Assembly (NCBI RefSeq): GCF_004919095.1
Contig: NZ_STGJ01000015.1
Span: 1 to 64,000, forward strand
DNA: 64,000 bases
Direction: 5' to 3'
Source of the DNA: Crenobacter intestini
Lineage (GTDB): Bacteria; Pseudomonadota; Gammaproteobacteria; Burkholderiales; Chromobacteriaceae
The notes beneath the pieces were generated by a model. The model had not been told where the DNA came from and did not search any database. It saw only the letters and a program-made list of their open reading frames with translations. Position numbers and translations under genes: made by a program. Positions 17,811-25,732 of this stretch are shown in pieces. Numbering within the stretch: position 1 is the stretch's first letter; each line of letters opens with the position of its first letter.

Positions 17811-18986
17811 ATGAAAATCAGCTTCAGTCCCGAAGACGAAGCCTTCCGCGAACAAGCCGCGCGCTGGCTCGCGGAAAACCTGACCGGAGAATTCGAGAAG
17901 TTGCGCTTTCGCGGCGGCCCCGGCGACGAACACAGCTTCATCGACGAGCGCCGCGCGTGGGAAAAACGGCTGGCCGCGGGCGGCTGGGTCGGCGTCGGCT
18001 GGGCGACGGAAGACGGCGGGCGCGGCGCGACCATCTCGCGCCAGGTGATCTTCGCCGAGGAATACGCGCGCGCCGGCGGCCCGGGCCGCCTCGGCCACAT
18101 CGGCGAGGGCCTGGCCGGGCCGACCATCGCCGCCTTCGGCACACCCGACCAGAAGGCGCGCTACCTGCCGCCCATCCTCAGGGGCGAAGCGCTGTGGTGC
18201 CAGGGCTACTCGGAACCTGCCGCCGGCTCCGACCTCGCCGCGGTCGCCACCCGCGCGCGCCTGGGCGACGACGGCCGCTGGCGCATCAGCGGGCAGAAGG
18301 TGTGGACCTCGCTCGCCCACCTGGCCGACTGGTGCTTCGTGCTGGCGCGCACCGACCCGGCGTCCAGCGGCCACCTGGGCCTCGGTTTCTTCCTGGTGGC
18401 GATGGCCCAGCCGGGGGTGACCGTGCGCCCGATCGAGCAGATCACCGGCAGCAGCGAATTCAACGAGGTGTTCTTCGACGAGGCGGTGGCCGCCGACCTG
18501 CTGGGCGCACCGGGCGACGGCTGGAAGATCGCGATGGCGCTGCTGGGCTTCGAGCGCGGGGTGTCGACGCTGGGCCAGCAGATGCAGTTTCGCGGGGAGC
18601 TCGACGAAATCATCCGCGTGGCCAAGGACAACGGCGCGGCGCAAGACCCGGACATCCGCGCCCGCATCGCCGAGGCGCAGATGGGGCTGACCGTGATGCG
18701 CTACAACGCGCTGCGCATGCTGGGGGGTGACGCGGAAGAAACCCGTGCGGCGCTGGTCTACAAGCTGCACTGGGCCAGCTGGCACCGCAACCTCGGCAAG
18801 CTGGCGATGGACGTGCTGGGCGAGGCGGCCGAGTTGTGCGACACCGCCCCCTACGGACTCACCCGCTTGCAGTCGCTGTTCCTGTTCACCCGCGCCGATA
18901 CCCTGTACGGCGGCAGCAACCAGATCCAGCGCAACCTGATCGCCGAGCGGGGTTTGGGCATGCCGAGGGAGGCCAAGGGGCGCTGA
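17811..18986 (+). CDS. acyl-CoA dehydrogenase, larger partner subunit
   Basis: A 391-residue acyl-CoA dehydrogenase with GYSEPAAGSDLAAVATR, SGQKVWTS and, near the C-terminus, YGGSNQIQRNLIAERGLG. It follows the small subunit at 14 bp and ends the operon at a clear terminator. By analogy with the FadE26-FadE27 type pairs of actinobacteria the two genes form one heteromeric enzyme. Which chain length it serves cannot be read from the sequence. Confidence 0.87.
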   Translation: MKISFSPEDEAFREQAARWLAENLTGEFEKLRFRGGPGDEHSFIDERRAWEKRLAAGGWVGVGWATEDGGRGATISRQVIFAEEYARAGGPGRLGHIGEGLAGPTIAAFGTPDQKARYLPPILRGEALWCQGYSEPAAGSDLAAVATRARLGDDGRWRISGQKVWTSLAHLADWCFVLARTDPASSGHLGLGFFLVAMAQPGVTVRPIEQITGSSEFNEVFFDEAVAADLLGAPGDGWKIAMALLGFERGVSTLGQQMQFRGELDEIIRVAKDNGAAQDPDIRARIAEAQMGLTVMRYNALRMLGGDAEETRAALVYKLHWASWHRNLGKLAMDVLGEAAELCDTAPYGLTRLQSLFLFTRADTLYGGSNQIQRNLIAERGLGMPREAKGR

Positions 18987-18990
18987 CACA

Positions 18991-19020
18991 TTCGCCGCCG
19001 GAAGGCGGCGAAGTTCTTTT
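18991..19020 (+). terminator. rho-independent terminator
   Basis: TTCGCCGCC and GGCGGCGAA with loop GGAA, followed by GTTCTTTT. It closes the chemoreceptor/MFS/acyl-CoA dehydrogenase operon and marks the left border of the integron remnant. Confidence 0.85.
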
Positions 19021-19055
19021 GGGGAGCACACAACTGCTTGCCTCTATAGCGCAGA

Positions 19056-19340
19056 CTAAGCCTGATTTTGCGTGGATGCAGACACCTGCCCCTCCACCGC
19101 CAGATGGGCAAGCAAGCGGCTGACCTCCTCCGCCCACATTTCGCGAGGGTGCCGATGATGGTGAAAGCGCAAAAAGCACAGCACCCAATTGACATATTGC
19201 TGCTCGATACGTAGGCTGTAAACTCGCACCCGCAAGGCATCGCACAGCACATCCAGTAAACATGGCGCGGCAGTCCCATCTGACTGTGCACTTTCAGGCA
19301 TTGGCAACCCCAATGGCTTGTAAAACAATGAGAAACCCAC
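19056..19340 (-). pseudogene. intI: integron integrase (IntI) N-terminal remnant
   Basis: The 94-residue translation matches the SAM-like N-terminal domain of IntI proteins: LLDVLCDALRVRVYSLRIEQ, YVNWVLCFLRFHHHRHP and ASTQNQA correspond to the regions that in IntI1 read [29 protein letters not shown] and STHRQA. A TAG stop comes directly after QA, where intact genes continue with about 270 residues including the tyrosine recombinase domain; reading on past the stop, only SAL resembles the family before the similarity is lost. The catalytic arginines, histidines and tyrosine are all missing, so it is inactive. Confidence 0.8.
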
Positions 19341-19372
19341 GCGTCATGCCGAGTTATACACACAGACAAAAC

Positions 19373-19400
19373 AAATATACACCTGCAAAGGTGTATATTT
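19373..19400. repeat. perfect 28-bp palindromic element at attI
   Basis: AAATATACACC and GGTGTATATTT flank TGCAAA. It lies 3 bp before the GTTAGCC core, between the intI start and the first cassette. It could be an operator for a TetR-like factor, part of the attI recognition region, or a hairpin. It does not match the LexA box that controls many intI genes. Confidence 0.6.
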
Positions 19401-19403
19401 CAC

Positions 19404-19410
19404 GTTAGCC
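19404..19410 (+). other. attI/cassette junction core site GTTAGCC
   Basis: The 7-bp core matches the integron consensus GTTRRRY and is identical to the core at 20242-20248. Cassette 1 therefore spans about 19405-20242, 838 bp. Confidence 0.75.
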
Positions 19411-19423
19411 GCGAGAAACCCAC

Positions 19424-20164
19424 ATGAGCGCTGCCGAAGAAATAAAGAAGGAACTCAAGGCTCTACTGGATAGCCAGACAGAGTTAATGGATCTTGCAAA
19501 AGACAACAAGGACATAATCAAGTTCGGCACAAAATACCAGGCGTGGTATTCCCGCGCCTACAAACTAGTTGAGTCCCTAGCGCCGGAACGGCTCAACGAG
19601 TTCACTAGCTACTACCTCATCGATCCAAAAAGAAAAGTTAGCGATGCTAGCAACTATGTAATACAAGATTACGTCAAGGGAATCGGTGCGCGTACGAATA
19701 GTTACGACAAACCACTTTGGGACACCAATAACACCGTAATGATCCGGGTAGTGAACCAAATGCAAATCATTGCTTCGCTGTCGTCACGAATCGACAGTGT
19801 ATTGCAAGATGTCACTGGACACCTTTTTGCAGAACTACAAGATTCCGAGCTTCATGCCGCAACACAACTCAAGAAGGTAAGTAAACGTGCGTCTGGCGCA
19901 TTGGCTGGTGTGGTACTTGAAAGACACCTTCAACGAGTGGCTGCTAACCACAAGATCACGATTGGTAAGAAAAACCCCACCATATCTGACCTGAATGATC
20001 CGCTGAAAAACAAAGGGGTCTACGATACTCCAGCATGGCGCAAGATTCAGTTACTTGCCGATATCCGAAATATCTGCAGCCACCAGAAATCGACGGAACC
20101 TACTGAAGAGCAAGTTGATGAACTCATTTCTGGCGTCAATTCGGTGATCAAAAGTGTTTTCTAA
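19424..20164 (+). CDS. cassette-encoded HEPN-type protein, putative defence or toxin function
   Basis: A 246-residue, largely helical and lysine-rich protein with no signal peptide or membrane segment. Residues 215-220 read RNICSH, an Rx4H motif in the position usual for HEPN-fold ribonucleases, preceded by a helix around LERHLQRVA (about 165-175). The gene is far more AT-rich than its neighbours and fills an integron cassette with its own attC. HEPN proteins are common in abortive infection and toxin-antitoxin systems; no antitoxin partner is seen. The family assignment rests on one motif and context, so the nuclease role is a hypothesis. Its start codon lies 13 bp after the recombination core. 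Confidence 0.75.
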   Translation: MSAAEEIKKELKALLDSQTELMDLAKDNKDIIKFGTKYQAWYSRAYKLVESLAPERLNEFTSYYLIDPKRKVSDASNYVIQDYVKGIGARTNSYDKPLWDTNNTVMIRVVNQMQIIASLSSRIDSVLQDVTGHLFAELQDSELHAATQLKKVSKRASGALAGVVLERHLQRVAANHKITIGKKNPTISDLNDPLKNKGVYDTPAWRKIQLLADIRNICSHQKSTEPTEEQVDELISGVNSVIKSVF

Positions 20165-20167
20165 TGC

Positions 20168-20248
20168 GACTAACAATGCCATCAACCCGGACGTGCAAAA
20201 GCGCCGCTTCGCTCTGCTTTTGCACACCGGTTATGGAAAACGTTAGCC
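20168..20248 (+). repeat. attC site 1 (59-base element)
   Basis: Begins with GACTAAC (R'') and ends with GTTAGCC (R'), with the inner pair CAACCCGG/CCGGTTA and a central perfect 10-bp inverted repeat GTGCAAAAGC/GCTTTTGCAC around GCCGCTTCGCTCT. It starts three bases after the HEPN gene stop codon, as expected for a cassette. Confidence 0.85.
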
Positions 20249-20267
20249 AAGATGAAAGGAAAACAAT

Positions 20268-20300
20268 ATGAGCGAAGAAAATTGCAATGCAGCATTGTAA
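20268..20300 (+). CDS. 10-codon open frame in the second cassette
   Basis: ATG to TAA encodes MSEENCNAAL, with AAGGA seven bases before the ATG. It is the only cassette-like reading frame between attC 1 and attC 2. It is more likely the stub of a deleted cassette gene than a functional peptide gene; alternatively it is a minimal translated leader. Confidence 0.3.
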   Translation: MSEENCNAAL

Positions 20301-20301
20301 T

Positions 20302-20397
20302 GCCTAACCTTTCGGTCAACGTGACAGCCCAAAACTACGCTTTGGGTTCCCTCCGCTGCTTTGCAGCACCGGCTGCACGTTACCTCCAACGTTAGAG
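20302..20397 (+). repeat. attC site 2
   Basis: Begins with GCCTAAC and ends with GTTAGAG, with the inner pair TCAACGTG/CACGTTA and a partly paired centre containing GCTGCTTTGCAGC. The terminal core departs from GTTRRRY at the last base. Cassette 2 (about 20243-20391) is only about 149 bp and nearly all attC. Confidence 0.75.
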
Positions 20398-20461
20398 GCA
20401 TGAGGTACTCATACGGGAACGAGCCACAGTCCCTAGCTTTCGTTTTATACGCACGCCAAAT

Positions 20462-20485
20462 AAAAGCCGCCCTCAGGCGGCTTTT
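20462..20485 (-). terminator. rho-independent terminator of the ring-degradation operon
   Basis: AAAAGCCGCC and GGCGGCTTTT with loop CTCA; on the minus strand the stem is followed by ATTTGG after a TTTT run, 28 bp past the kshB stop. It can act in both directions. Confidence 0.85.
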
Positions 20486-20512
20486 GTGTTGGATGCAACG
20501 AGCAAGCACCCC

Positions 20513-21541
20513 TCAATCCGGAAACGCCACCGTCACCGCGTCGGTTTCGGCGACCGCCTGGCAGGCCAGCGTCCAGCCTTCGGCGAGATCGGTTTCGTCC
20601 AGCGCGGTGTTGGCGTGCAGCTTGACGCTGCCCTCGTTCACCTTGCACATGCACGACGCGCAGCCGCCGACGCGGCAGGAGTGCGGTGCGCGCAGGCCGG
20701 CGCGGTCCATCGCGGCGAGCAGGAATTCGCCGCTATTGGCCTCGATGCGGTGCGTCTCGCCGTCGAGCAGCACGGTAAGCGCCACGGCGCGGGCGGCCTC
20801 GCCGCCGGTCTGCGGCGCGGTGGCCACCTCGTCTTCGCCGGGCAAGGAGACAAAGCGTTCGACATGCACGCGTTCGCGCGCGGCGCCAAGTTGGGCCATC
20901 GCCGCCTCGGCCGCGTCCATGAAGGGGGCCGGCCCGCAGATGAAGGCTTCGGCGTTCGCGAAGGGCCGCGCGAGCGCGGCCAACTGCGCGGCGCTGGGCA
21001 CGCCCTGCACGCTGTCCAGCCAGTGCACGACGGTCAGCCTGTCCGGGTAGTCGGCGGCCAGGCTTTTGAGCGCGTCGCGGAAGATCACCGAACGTTCATC
21101 GCGGTTGGCGTACACCATCAGCACCCTGCCCTGGCCACTGGCGAGCGCGCTACGGGCAATCGAGAACACCGGGGTGACGCCGCTGCCGCCGGCGAACAGC
21201 AGGAAGTCGCCGGCGTAGCTTTTCGCGGTGAACACGCCGGCGGGGGCCAGCACCTCCAGCGTGTCGCCGGCCTTCACCTTGTCGCACAGCCAGTTGGACG
21301 CGCGCCCGTCGGCCACCCGCTTGACCGTGACGCGCGGCGCGTCGTCCAAGCCCGGCGCCGAGGCGAGCGAGTAGCAGCGCGGCAGGGTGCCGGCTGCATG
21401 CGGCACGCGCAGGGTGAGAAACTGGCCGCTCTTGTAGGCGAAGGCCTCGGCCAGCGCGGCGGGCACGTCGAACACCAGCGACTTGCTGTCGTGCGTCTCG
21501 TCGATCACCCGCGAGACGGTCAGGCTGTGGTAGTGGCTCAT
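20513..21541 (-). CDS. kshB: 3-ketosteroid 9alpha-hydroxylase reductase component
   Basis: A 342-residue plant-type ferredoxin reductase with order FAD domain (RCYSLASAP, about 54-62), NAD domain (FAGGSGVTP, about 117-125; ICGPAPFMD), then a C-terminal [2Fe-2S] domain with CRVGGCASCMC and a fourth cysteine in LACQA. This order and length match KshB and PaaE-like reductases. With KshA, a Rieske oxygenase absent from this window, it opens ring B at C9. Its place in an operon with KstD and HsaA supports KshB over other reductases of the family. Confidence 0.83.
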   Translation of the reverse strand: MSHYHSLTVSRVIDETHDSKSLVFDVPAALAEAFAYKSGQFLTLRVPHAAGTLPRCYSLASAPGLDDAPRVTVKRVADGRASNWLCDKVKAGDTLEVLAPAGVFTAKSYAGDFLLFAGGSGVTPVFSIARSALASGQGRVLMVYANRDERSVIFRDALKSLAADYPDRLTVVHWLDSVQGVPSAAQLAALARPFANAEAFICGPAPFMDAAEAAMAQLGAARERVHVERFVSLPGEDEVATAPQTGGEAARAVALTVLLDGETHRIEANSGEFLLAAMDRAGLRAPHSCRVGGCASCMCKVNEGSVKLHANTALDETDLAEGWTLACQAVAETDAVTVAFPD

Positions 21542-21575
21542 CGGGGTTTCCCTGTCGTTGTTGTATGGGCGGTGC

Positions 21576-22349
21576 TTACAGGCTCATCAACAGCTGGCCG
21601 CTGTCGACACGCACCTCGCTGCCGCTGATGGCGCGCGCCTCGTCGGAGGCGAGGAACAGCACCACATTGGCGACGTCGCGCGGCAGGCACATGCGCGCCA
21701 ACGGGTCGTGGTCGATGGTGAAGCGGCGCATGTCGACGCCCTTGGGGTAGAGGTCGGCGGTCAGCGGGGTCAGGATGCCGTCCGGGTGCACCGAGTTGCA
21801 GCGGATGCGGTAGCGCTGCTTGCGGCAGTGCACGGCGACCGAGCGGGTCAGCGCGGCGACCGCGCCCTTGCTCGCGCTGTAGGCGGCGAAGGTGTCCATG
21901 CCGCCCAGCGCCGCGACCGACGACATGTTGATGATGGCGCCGCCCCTCTCCTTCAGCGCTTCCACGCCGAACTTGCAGCCAAGGAAATAGCCGTCGGCGT
22001 TCACGCGCATCACCTTCTGCCAGGCGTCCAGGCTACAGTCCTCGATGCTGGCCGGCGGGCAGATCGCCGCGTTGTTGACCAGCACGTCAAGCTTACCGAA
22101 CCGGCTGAGTGCCTTGTCCATCACCGTGCGCCACGCGGCCTCGCTGGCGATGTCGTGTGCCACGAACAGCGCGGCGTCGCCGATCTCGCGCGCAAGTGCC
22201 TCGCCCGCCTCGACGTTGACGTCGGTGATCACCACGCGCGCGCCCTCGGCGGCGAACAACAGCGCGTCCTCGCGGCCGACGCCGCTGGCGCCGCCGGTGA
22301 TCAGCGCGACCTTGCCGGCGACACGGCCCTGTCTTGTGTTTTCAGTCAT
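21576..22349 (-). CDS. 3beta/17beta-hydroxysteroid dehydrogenase (SDR)
   Basis: A 257-residue SDR with TGGASGVG, NNAA, SSVAALGG and YSASK. It shares with the Comamonas testosteroni 3beta/17beta-HSD the stretch around DVNVEAGEALAREIGD, the CRKQxYxIRxNSxHPDGIxTP block and the LPKGV-like segment (YPKGV here), which is stronger evidence than the SDR fold alone. The reaction would be NAD-dependent oxidation of the 3- or 17-hydroxyl. It overlaps the upstream flavoprotein gene by 4 bp in the ring-degradation operon. Confidence 0.8.
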   Translation of the reverse strand: MTENTRQGRVAGKVALITGGASGVGREDALLFAAEGARVVITDVNVEAGEALAREIGDAALFVAHDIASEAAWRTVMDKALSRFGKLDVLVNNAAICPPASIEDCSLDAWQKVMRVNADGYFLGCKFGVEALKERGGAIINMSSVAALGGMDTFAAYSASKGAVAALTRSVAVHCRKQRYRIRCNSVHPDGILTPLTADLYPKGVDMRRFTIDHDPLARMCLPRDVANVVLFLASDEARAISGSEVRVDSGQLLMSL

Positions 22350-23974
22350 GCGGTCAACTCCTTGCAGTGAGCCTCGGCGTACGCGGCGACGGCGTGGCGC
22401 GCGGCGCGGCGGCCGCTGAACACGCAGTCGGCCAGCGATAGCCCGGACAGGTAGATGTTGGACGGGATGCCGGCCGCGGCGCGCCCGGCGGCGTACAGGC
22501 CCTTGATCGGCGTGCCGTTGCCGCGCAGCACTTCGCCGGTGGTTTCGGACACGGCCAGGCCGCCCAGCGTGATCGACGAGAGCGGGAAAAACTTGAAGTG
22601 CGGCGACAGATCAAGCGCGTACCACGGCCCGCGCGTCAGCTCGCGGCGCATGGCGGGGGACTTGCCGACCTCGTCTTCCTGCTCGCCGCGCGCGGCGCGG
22701 TTGTTGGCGTCTATGGTTGCGGCGAGCACGGCAGCGTCCATGCCCAGCTTGCGCGCGAGGCCGTTGAGGGTGAACGCGCGCGTGCAGCCCAAAAGCATGC
22801 CCGCCAGCGCCGGCCACTTCTGGAAGCCCCACAACTCCTTGCCGAAGCATTCGCGGATCGCCTGAGCGCGCAGGCGTCTGTCGAGCAGCAGCCAGGCGCG
22901 GCCGCCCTGCTCTTCGATGATCGCGTTGCCCAGCGTCGAGCCGTACACCTCCTCGTTGCAGAAGCGCTGGCCCCGGCGGTTGACGGCGACGCCCATCGGC
23001 CACGCGTAGGGCGGCGAAATGAAGCGCCACGCCGACACCTTTTCCATGCGCGAGGTCGCGCCGCCCGCCGCCTGCCCCAGCCGGATGCCCGAGCCGTCGC
23101 AGCCGGTGCTGCCGTTGCGCCAGTTGGCGAGGTATTTGGGCGCGTGCTGCTCGAGCATCGCGCGGTTGAACATGAAGCCGCCGCTGGCGAGCACCACGCC
23201 GCCTGTCGCGCGCACGCGCACGGGCTTGGGGTGCGCAAGCTCGATCTGCAGCGTCTCGTGCCTGAGCGACTCGGCAAGGTTGGGGTTGAACGGGTACTTG
23301 AGGTTGGCCTCGCGGTGCGCCGCAGTGTGCCGCTGGGCGGCCGCCGAGCCTTCCGGCAGCCGCCACACCTCGGCACCGACCACGCGGCCCGCGCGGTCGG
23401 TCAGCAGGCGGCGCACCGCGGCCTGTTTCCACACCGTCGCGCCGTGCGCGCGCACGCTCTTTTTGAGCGCCGCGTACAGGGTGGCGCCGCTCTGTCCAGC
23501 CGACACCGTGCGGTGGCCGCGCATCGCGCTGGGGTGGCGCCCGGCGCGCGCAAGCACCGTCTCGTTGCCCGAGTAATAGAGGAACACGCCGTCCGGCGGG
23601 TACGAGGTCTTGCGTTTGGGGGTGGTCGACGCGAAGCGCGCGCCGTGGGTCTCCAGCCATTCCAGGTTGGCGGCGCTCTCTTCGCAGAAGCGCGCAAGCG
23701 TAGCAGGAGAGACCGCGTCGCCGACCTCCTGGCTCAGGTACTCGAACATCGCCTCCGGCGTGTCGGCGATGCCGGCTGCGCGCTGCTGGACGGTGCTGCC
23801 GCCGGCATATTCCACGCCACCGGAGAGCCGGCTTGAACCGGCGGCGCCGAAGCCGGCGACCAGCACGCCGGTGATCGCGTCCCACGGGTAGCTGTCGACG
23901 TCGTCGACCACCTCGGGCGGGTAGACTTCGCCGCTTAAAGCCTGCTGGCGGACGGTCCAGTGTTTGCTCAGCAT
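22346..23974 (-). CDS. KstD-like FAD-dependent dehydrogenase with shortened FAD-binding fold
   Basis: A 542-residue member of the fumarate reductase/ketosteroid dehydrogenase flavoprotein family: GFGAAG at about residues 35-40, RLSGGVEYAGG, and the C-terminal GLYAAGRAAAGI. In this family about 25 residues (the first helix and second strand of the Rossmann fold, ending near the FAD-ribose-binding glutamate) normally separate GxGxxG from the LSGG segment; here GFGAAG is followed at once by SSRLSGG. The frame stays open, so an in-frame deletion is likely and FAD binding may be lost. Intact relatives act as ketosteroid 1- or 4-dehydrogenases. The start MLSKHW at 23974 overlaps the kstD end by 7 bp; the longer open frame lies within kstD. 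Confidence 0.75.
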   Translation of the reverse strand: MLSKHWTVRQQALSGEVYPPEVVDDVDSYPWDAITGVLVAGFGAAGSSRLSGGVEYAGGSTVQQRAAGIADTPEAMFEYLSQEVGDAVSPATLARFCEESAANLEWLETHGARFASTTPKRKTSYPPDGVFLYYSGNETVLARAGRHPSAMRGHRTVSAGQSGATLYAALKKSVRAHGATVWKQAAVRRLLTDRAGRVVGAEVWRLPEGSAAAQRHTAAHREANLKYPFNPNLAESLRHETLQIELAHPKPVRVRATGGVVLASGGFMFNRAMLEQHAPKYLANWRNGSTGCDGSGIRLGQAAGGATSRMEKVSAWRFISPPYAWPMGVAVNRRGQRFCNEEVYGSTLGNAIIEEQGGRAWLLLDRRLRAQAIRECFGKELWGFQKWPALAGMLLGCTRAFTLNGLARKLGMDAAVLAATIDANNRAARGEQEDEVGKSPAMRRELTRGPWYALDLSPHFKFFPLSSITLGGLAVSETTGEVLRGNGTPIKGLYAAGRAAAGIPSNIYLSGLSLADCVFSGRRAARHAVAAYAEAHCKELTA

Positions 23975-25680
23975 GCGACCGCCGCCGTGATCGTCGCAGT
24001 AACCGGTGCGCGCTCGGGCAGCAGGGCCAGATGTTTGGCCGCGCGGTAGCCGAAGGTCAGCGCCGGGCCGAGCGTCGAGCCGGCGCCCGGGTAGGATGGC
24101 CCCATCACCGACGCCGAGGTGTTGCCGATCGCGTAGAGGCCGGCGATCGGCGCGCCGCGCTCGTCCAGCACCTGCGCGTCTTCGTTGGTCAACAGGCCGC
24201 CCTTGGTGCCGATGTCGCCGGCGTCTAGCCTCATCGCGTAGAAAGGCCCCTTGGCGATCGGCGCGAGGCACGGGTTGGGCTTGACGCTGGCGTCGCTGTA
24301 ATAGCGGTCGAACACGTTGCCGCCCTTGCCGTAGTCGCGGTCAGTGCCACTGGCGGCGTCTTCGTTGACGCGCGCGACGGTGGCGGCGAGGCCGGCCGCG
24401 TCGACGCCGATCTCTTTGGCCAGCTCTTCCAGCGTGTCGGCCTTCCAGTACACCACGCCTTGCCAACTCTTGCGGTCCGGCACGACCTGGCCGGGCATCA
24501 GCGGGCCCATCGGGTACTTGTGGCGGAAGTCGGCGTCGAAGATCAGCCACGCCGGCACGCAGCGGCCGTTCTCGCGGTGGCGCGCGTACATCGCGGTGAC
24601 GAATTCGAGGTAGGGCTTGGCCTCGTTGACGAAGCGGCGCCCCTCGCCGTCGACCGCGATGCAGCCGGGCAGGCTGCGCTCGGCGAACAGGCCGGTCTGC
24701 GCGGCCTGCTTGGGCACGTGGATGGTCGGCGCCCACCACGCCCAGCCCATCAGGTCGGTCGCGGCGCCCAGCGCCTGCGCGGCCAAGAGCGCGTCGCCGG
24801 TGTTGTTGGGCGGGGTCACCCCCCACGCGGCCTGGCTGGGCGCGGGCAGGTACTGGTCACGCAATGCCTGGTTGCGCTCGAAGCCGCCGGCGGCGAGCAC
24901 CACGCCGCGCCGCGCGCGGATCTCTACGCGCTTGCCGTTCTGTGTGGCCACCACCCCGCTCACCCGGCCGCCCTCGAACGACAGCGACTCGAGCGCCGTC
25001 TCCAGGTAGAGCGGCACCTGGCGGGTGAGCAAGCCGTGCCGTAGCCCAGCCACCAGCGCGTTACCCAGCGCCAGGCGGCGGTCGGTGCGCCGGCCCAGGC
25101 GTTTGCGGGCGCGGAAGTCGAGCGCGAAGCGCAGCATCAGCTTGGCGAACAACAGCTTCCAGCCCTTTTCCTTGGCGAGCATGCGGTGCGCGTCGCGCGC
25201 GGTCATCGCCACCTTGCCCATCAGCAGCGTCGAGCTGGACGGCTCGCGCAGGCGGGCAAGTTCCTCGCCGAGCAGGCCGCCGTCGAACACTTCCGGGTCC
25301 ATGGTGCGCCCGCCCTCGCGCGCGCCGGCTAGCGCCGGGTAGTAGTCGGGGTAGCGGTGGCACGCCGCGTAGCGCAGCCGCGTCGCCTGTTGCAGGTACT
25401 CGACCATCTCGTGCGCGGTGTCCACATAGGCGACCAGCCGCGCGTCGGCGACCTGGCCTTGCGCGGCGACGCGCACGTAGCCCAGCACCGCCTCGCGGTC
25501 GTCCCTGATCTGCTTGTTCAGCGGGATCCAGATGCCGCCGCCGGAGATCGCCGAGGTGCCGCCGTAGCGGTCGCTCTTCTCGATCAGCGCGACCGACAGG
25601 CCCTCGTCGTGCGCGCGCAGCGCGGCCATCATCGCGCCGGCACCCGAACCGACCACGACGACGTCGAATTCCTGTTTCAT
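23968..25680 (-). CDS. kstD: 3-ketosteroid delta1-dehydrogenase
   Basis: A 570-residue flavoprotein with an intact N-terminal FAD site (VVVVGSGAGAM, then the acidic residue in LIEKSDRYGGTSAISGGG) and the KstD C-terminal block KGPFYAMRLDAGDIGTKGG. In characterised KstD the tyrosine and glycine of this block help enolise the 3-keto group. It introduces the C1-C2 double bond, which with 9alpha-hydroxylation triggers ring B opening. It lies 52 bp downstream of hsaA on the same strand. Confidence 0.88.
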   Translation of the reverse strand: MKQEFDVVVVGSGAGAMMAALRAHDEGLSVALIEKSDRYGGTSAISGGGIWIPLNKQIRDDREAVLGYVRVAAQGQVADARLVAYVDTAHEMVEYLQQATRLRYAACHRYPDYYPALAGAREGGRTMDPEVFDGGLLGEELARLREPSSSTLLMGKVAMTARDAHRMLAKEKGWKLLFAKLMLRFALDFRARKRLGRRTDRRLALGNALVAGLRHGLLTRQVPLYLETALESLSFEGGRVSGVVATQNGKRVEIRARRGVVLAAGGFERNQALRDQYLPAPSQAAWGVTPPNNTGDALLAAQALGAATDLMGWAWWAPTIHVPKQAAQTGLFAERSLPGCIAVDGEGRRFVNEAKPYLEFVTAMYARHRENGRCVPAWLIFDADFRHKYPMGPLMPGQVVPDRKSWQGVVYWKADTLEELAKEIGVDAAGLAATVARVNEDAASGTDRDYGKGGNVFDRYYSDASVKPNPCLAPIAKGPFYAMRLDAGDIGTKGGLLTNEDAQVLDERGAPIAGLYAIGNTSASVMGPSYPGAGSTLGPALTFGYRAAKHLALLPERAPVTATITAAVAC

Positions 25681-25732
25681 GTTTGCCTCCTGGCGTGGCC
25701 CCCGCAGCCCTGCGGGGGCGGTTGGGGGACGC

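Larger units (their letters stand above)
19050..20397. mobile_element. degenerate integron: intI remnant, attI, two cassettes
   Basis: The parts lie in the canonical order: a truncated integrase gene on the minus strand, a GTTAGCC recombination core just beyond its start, then plus-strand cassettes each ending in an imperfect palindrome with GTTAG-type core sites (attC). Base composition is clearly more AT-rich than the flanking steroid genes. The element lies between two steroid gene blocks. Because intI is broken, it should not move cassettes without an integrase supplied from elsewhere. Confidence 0.82.

Noticed and set aside
20243-20509. An 88-codon minus-strand frame over attC 2
   Set aside because: It is produced by the attC palindrome and the terminator; it has no ribosome site and no recognisable domain.
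22346-24271. A longer start for the shortened KstD-like protein at 24271
   Set aside because: The added residues are out-of-frame translation of kstD; the ATG at 23974 fits the family start and operon spacing.
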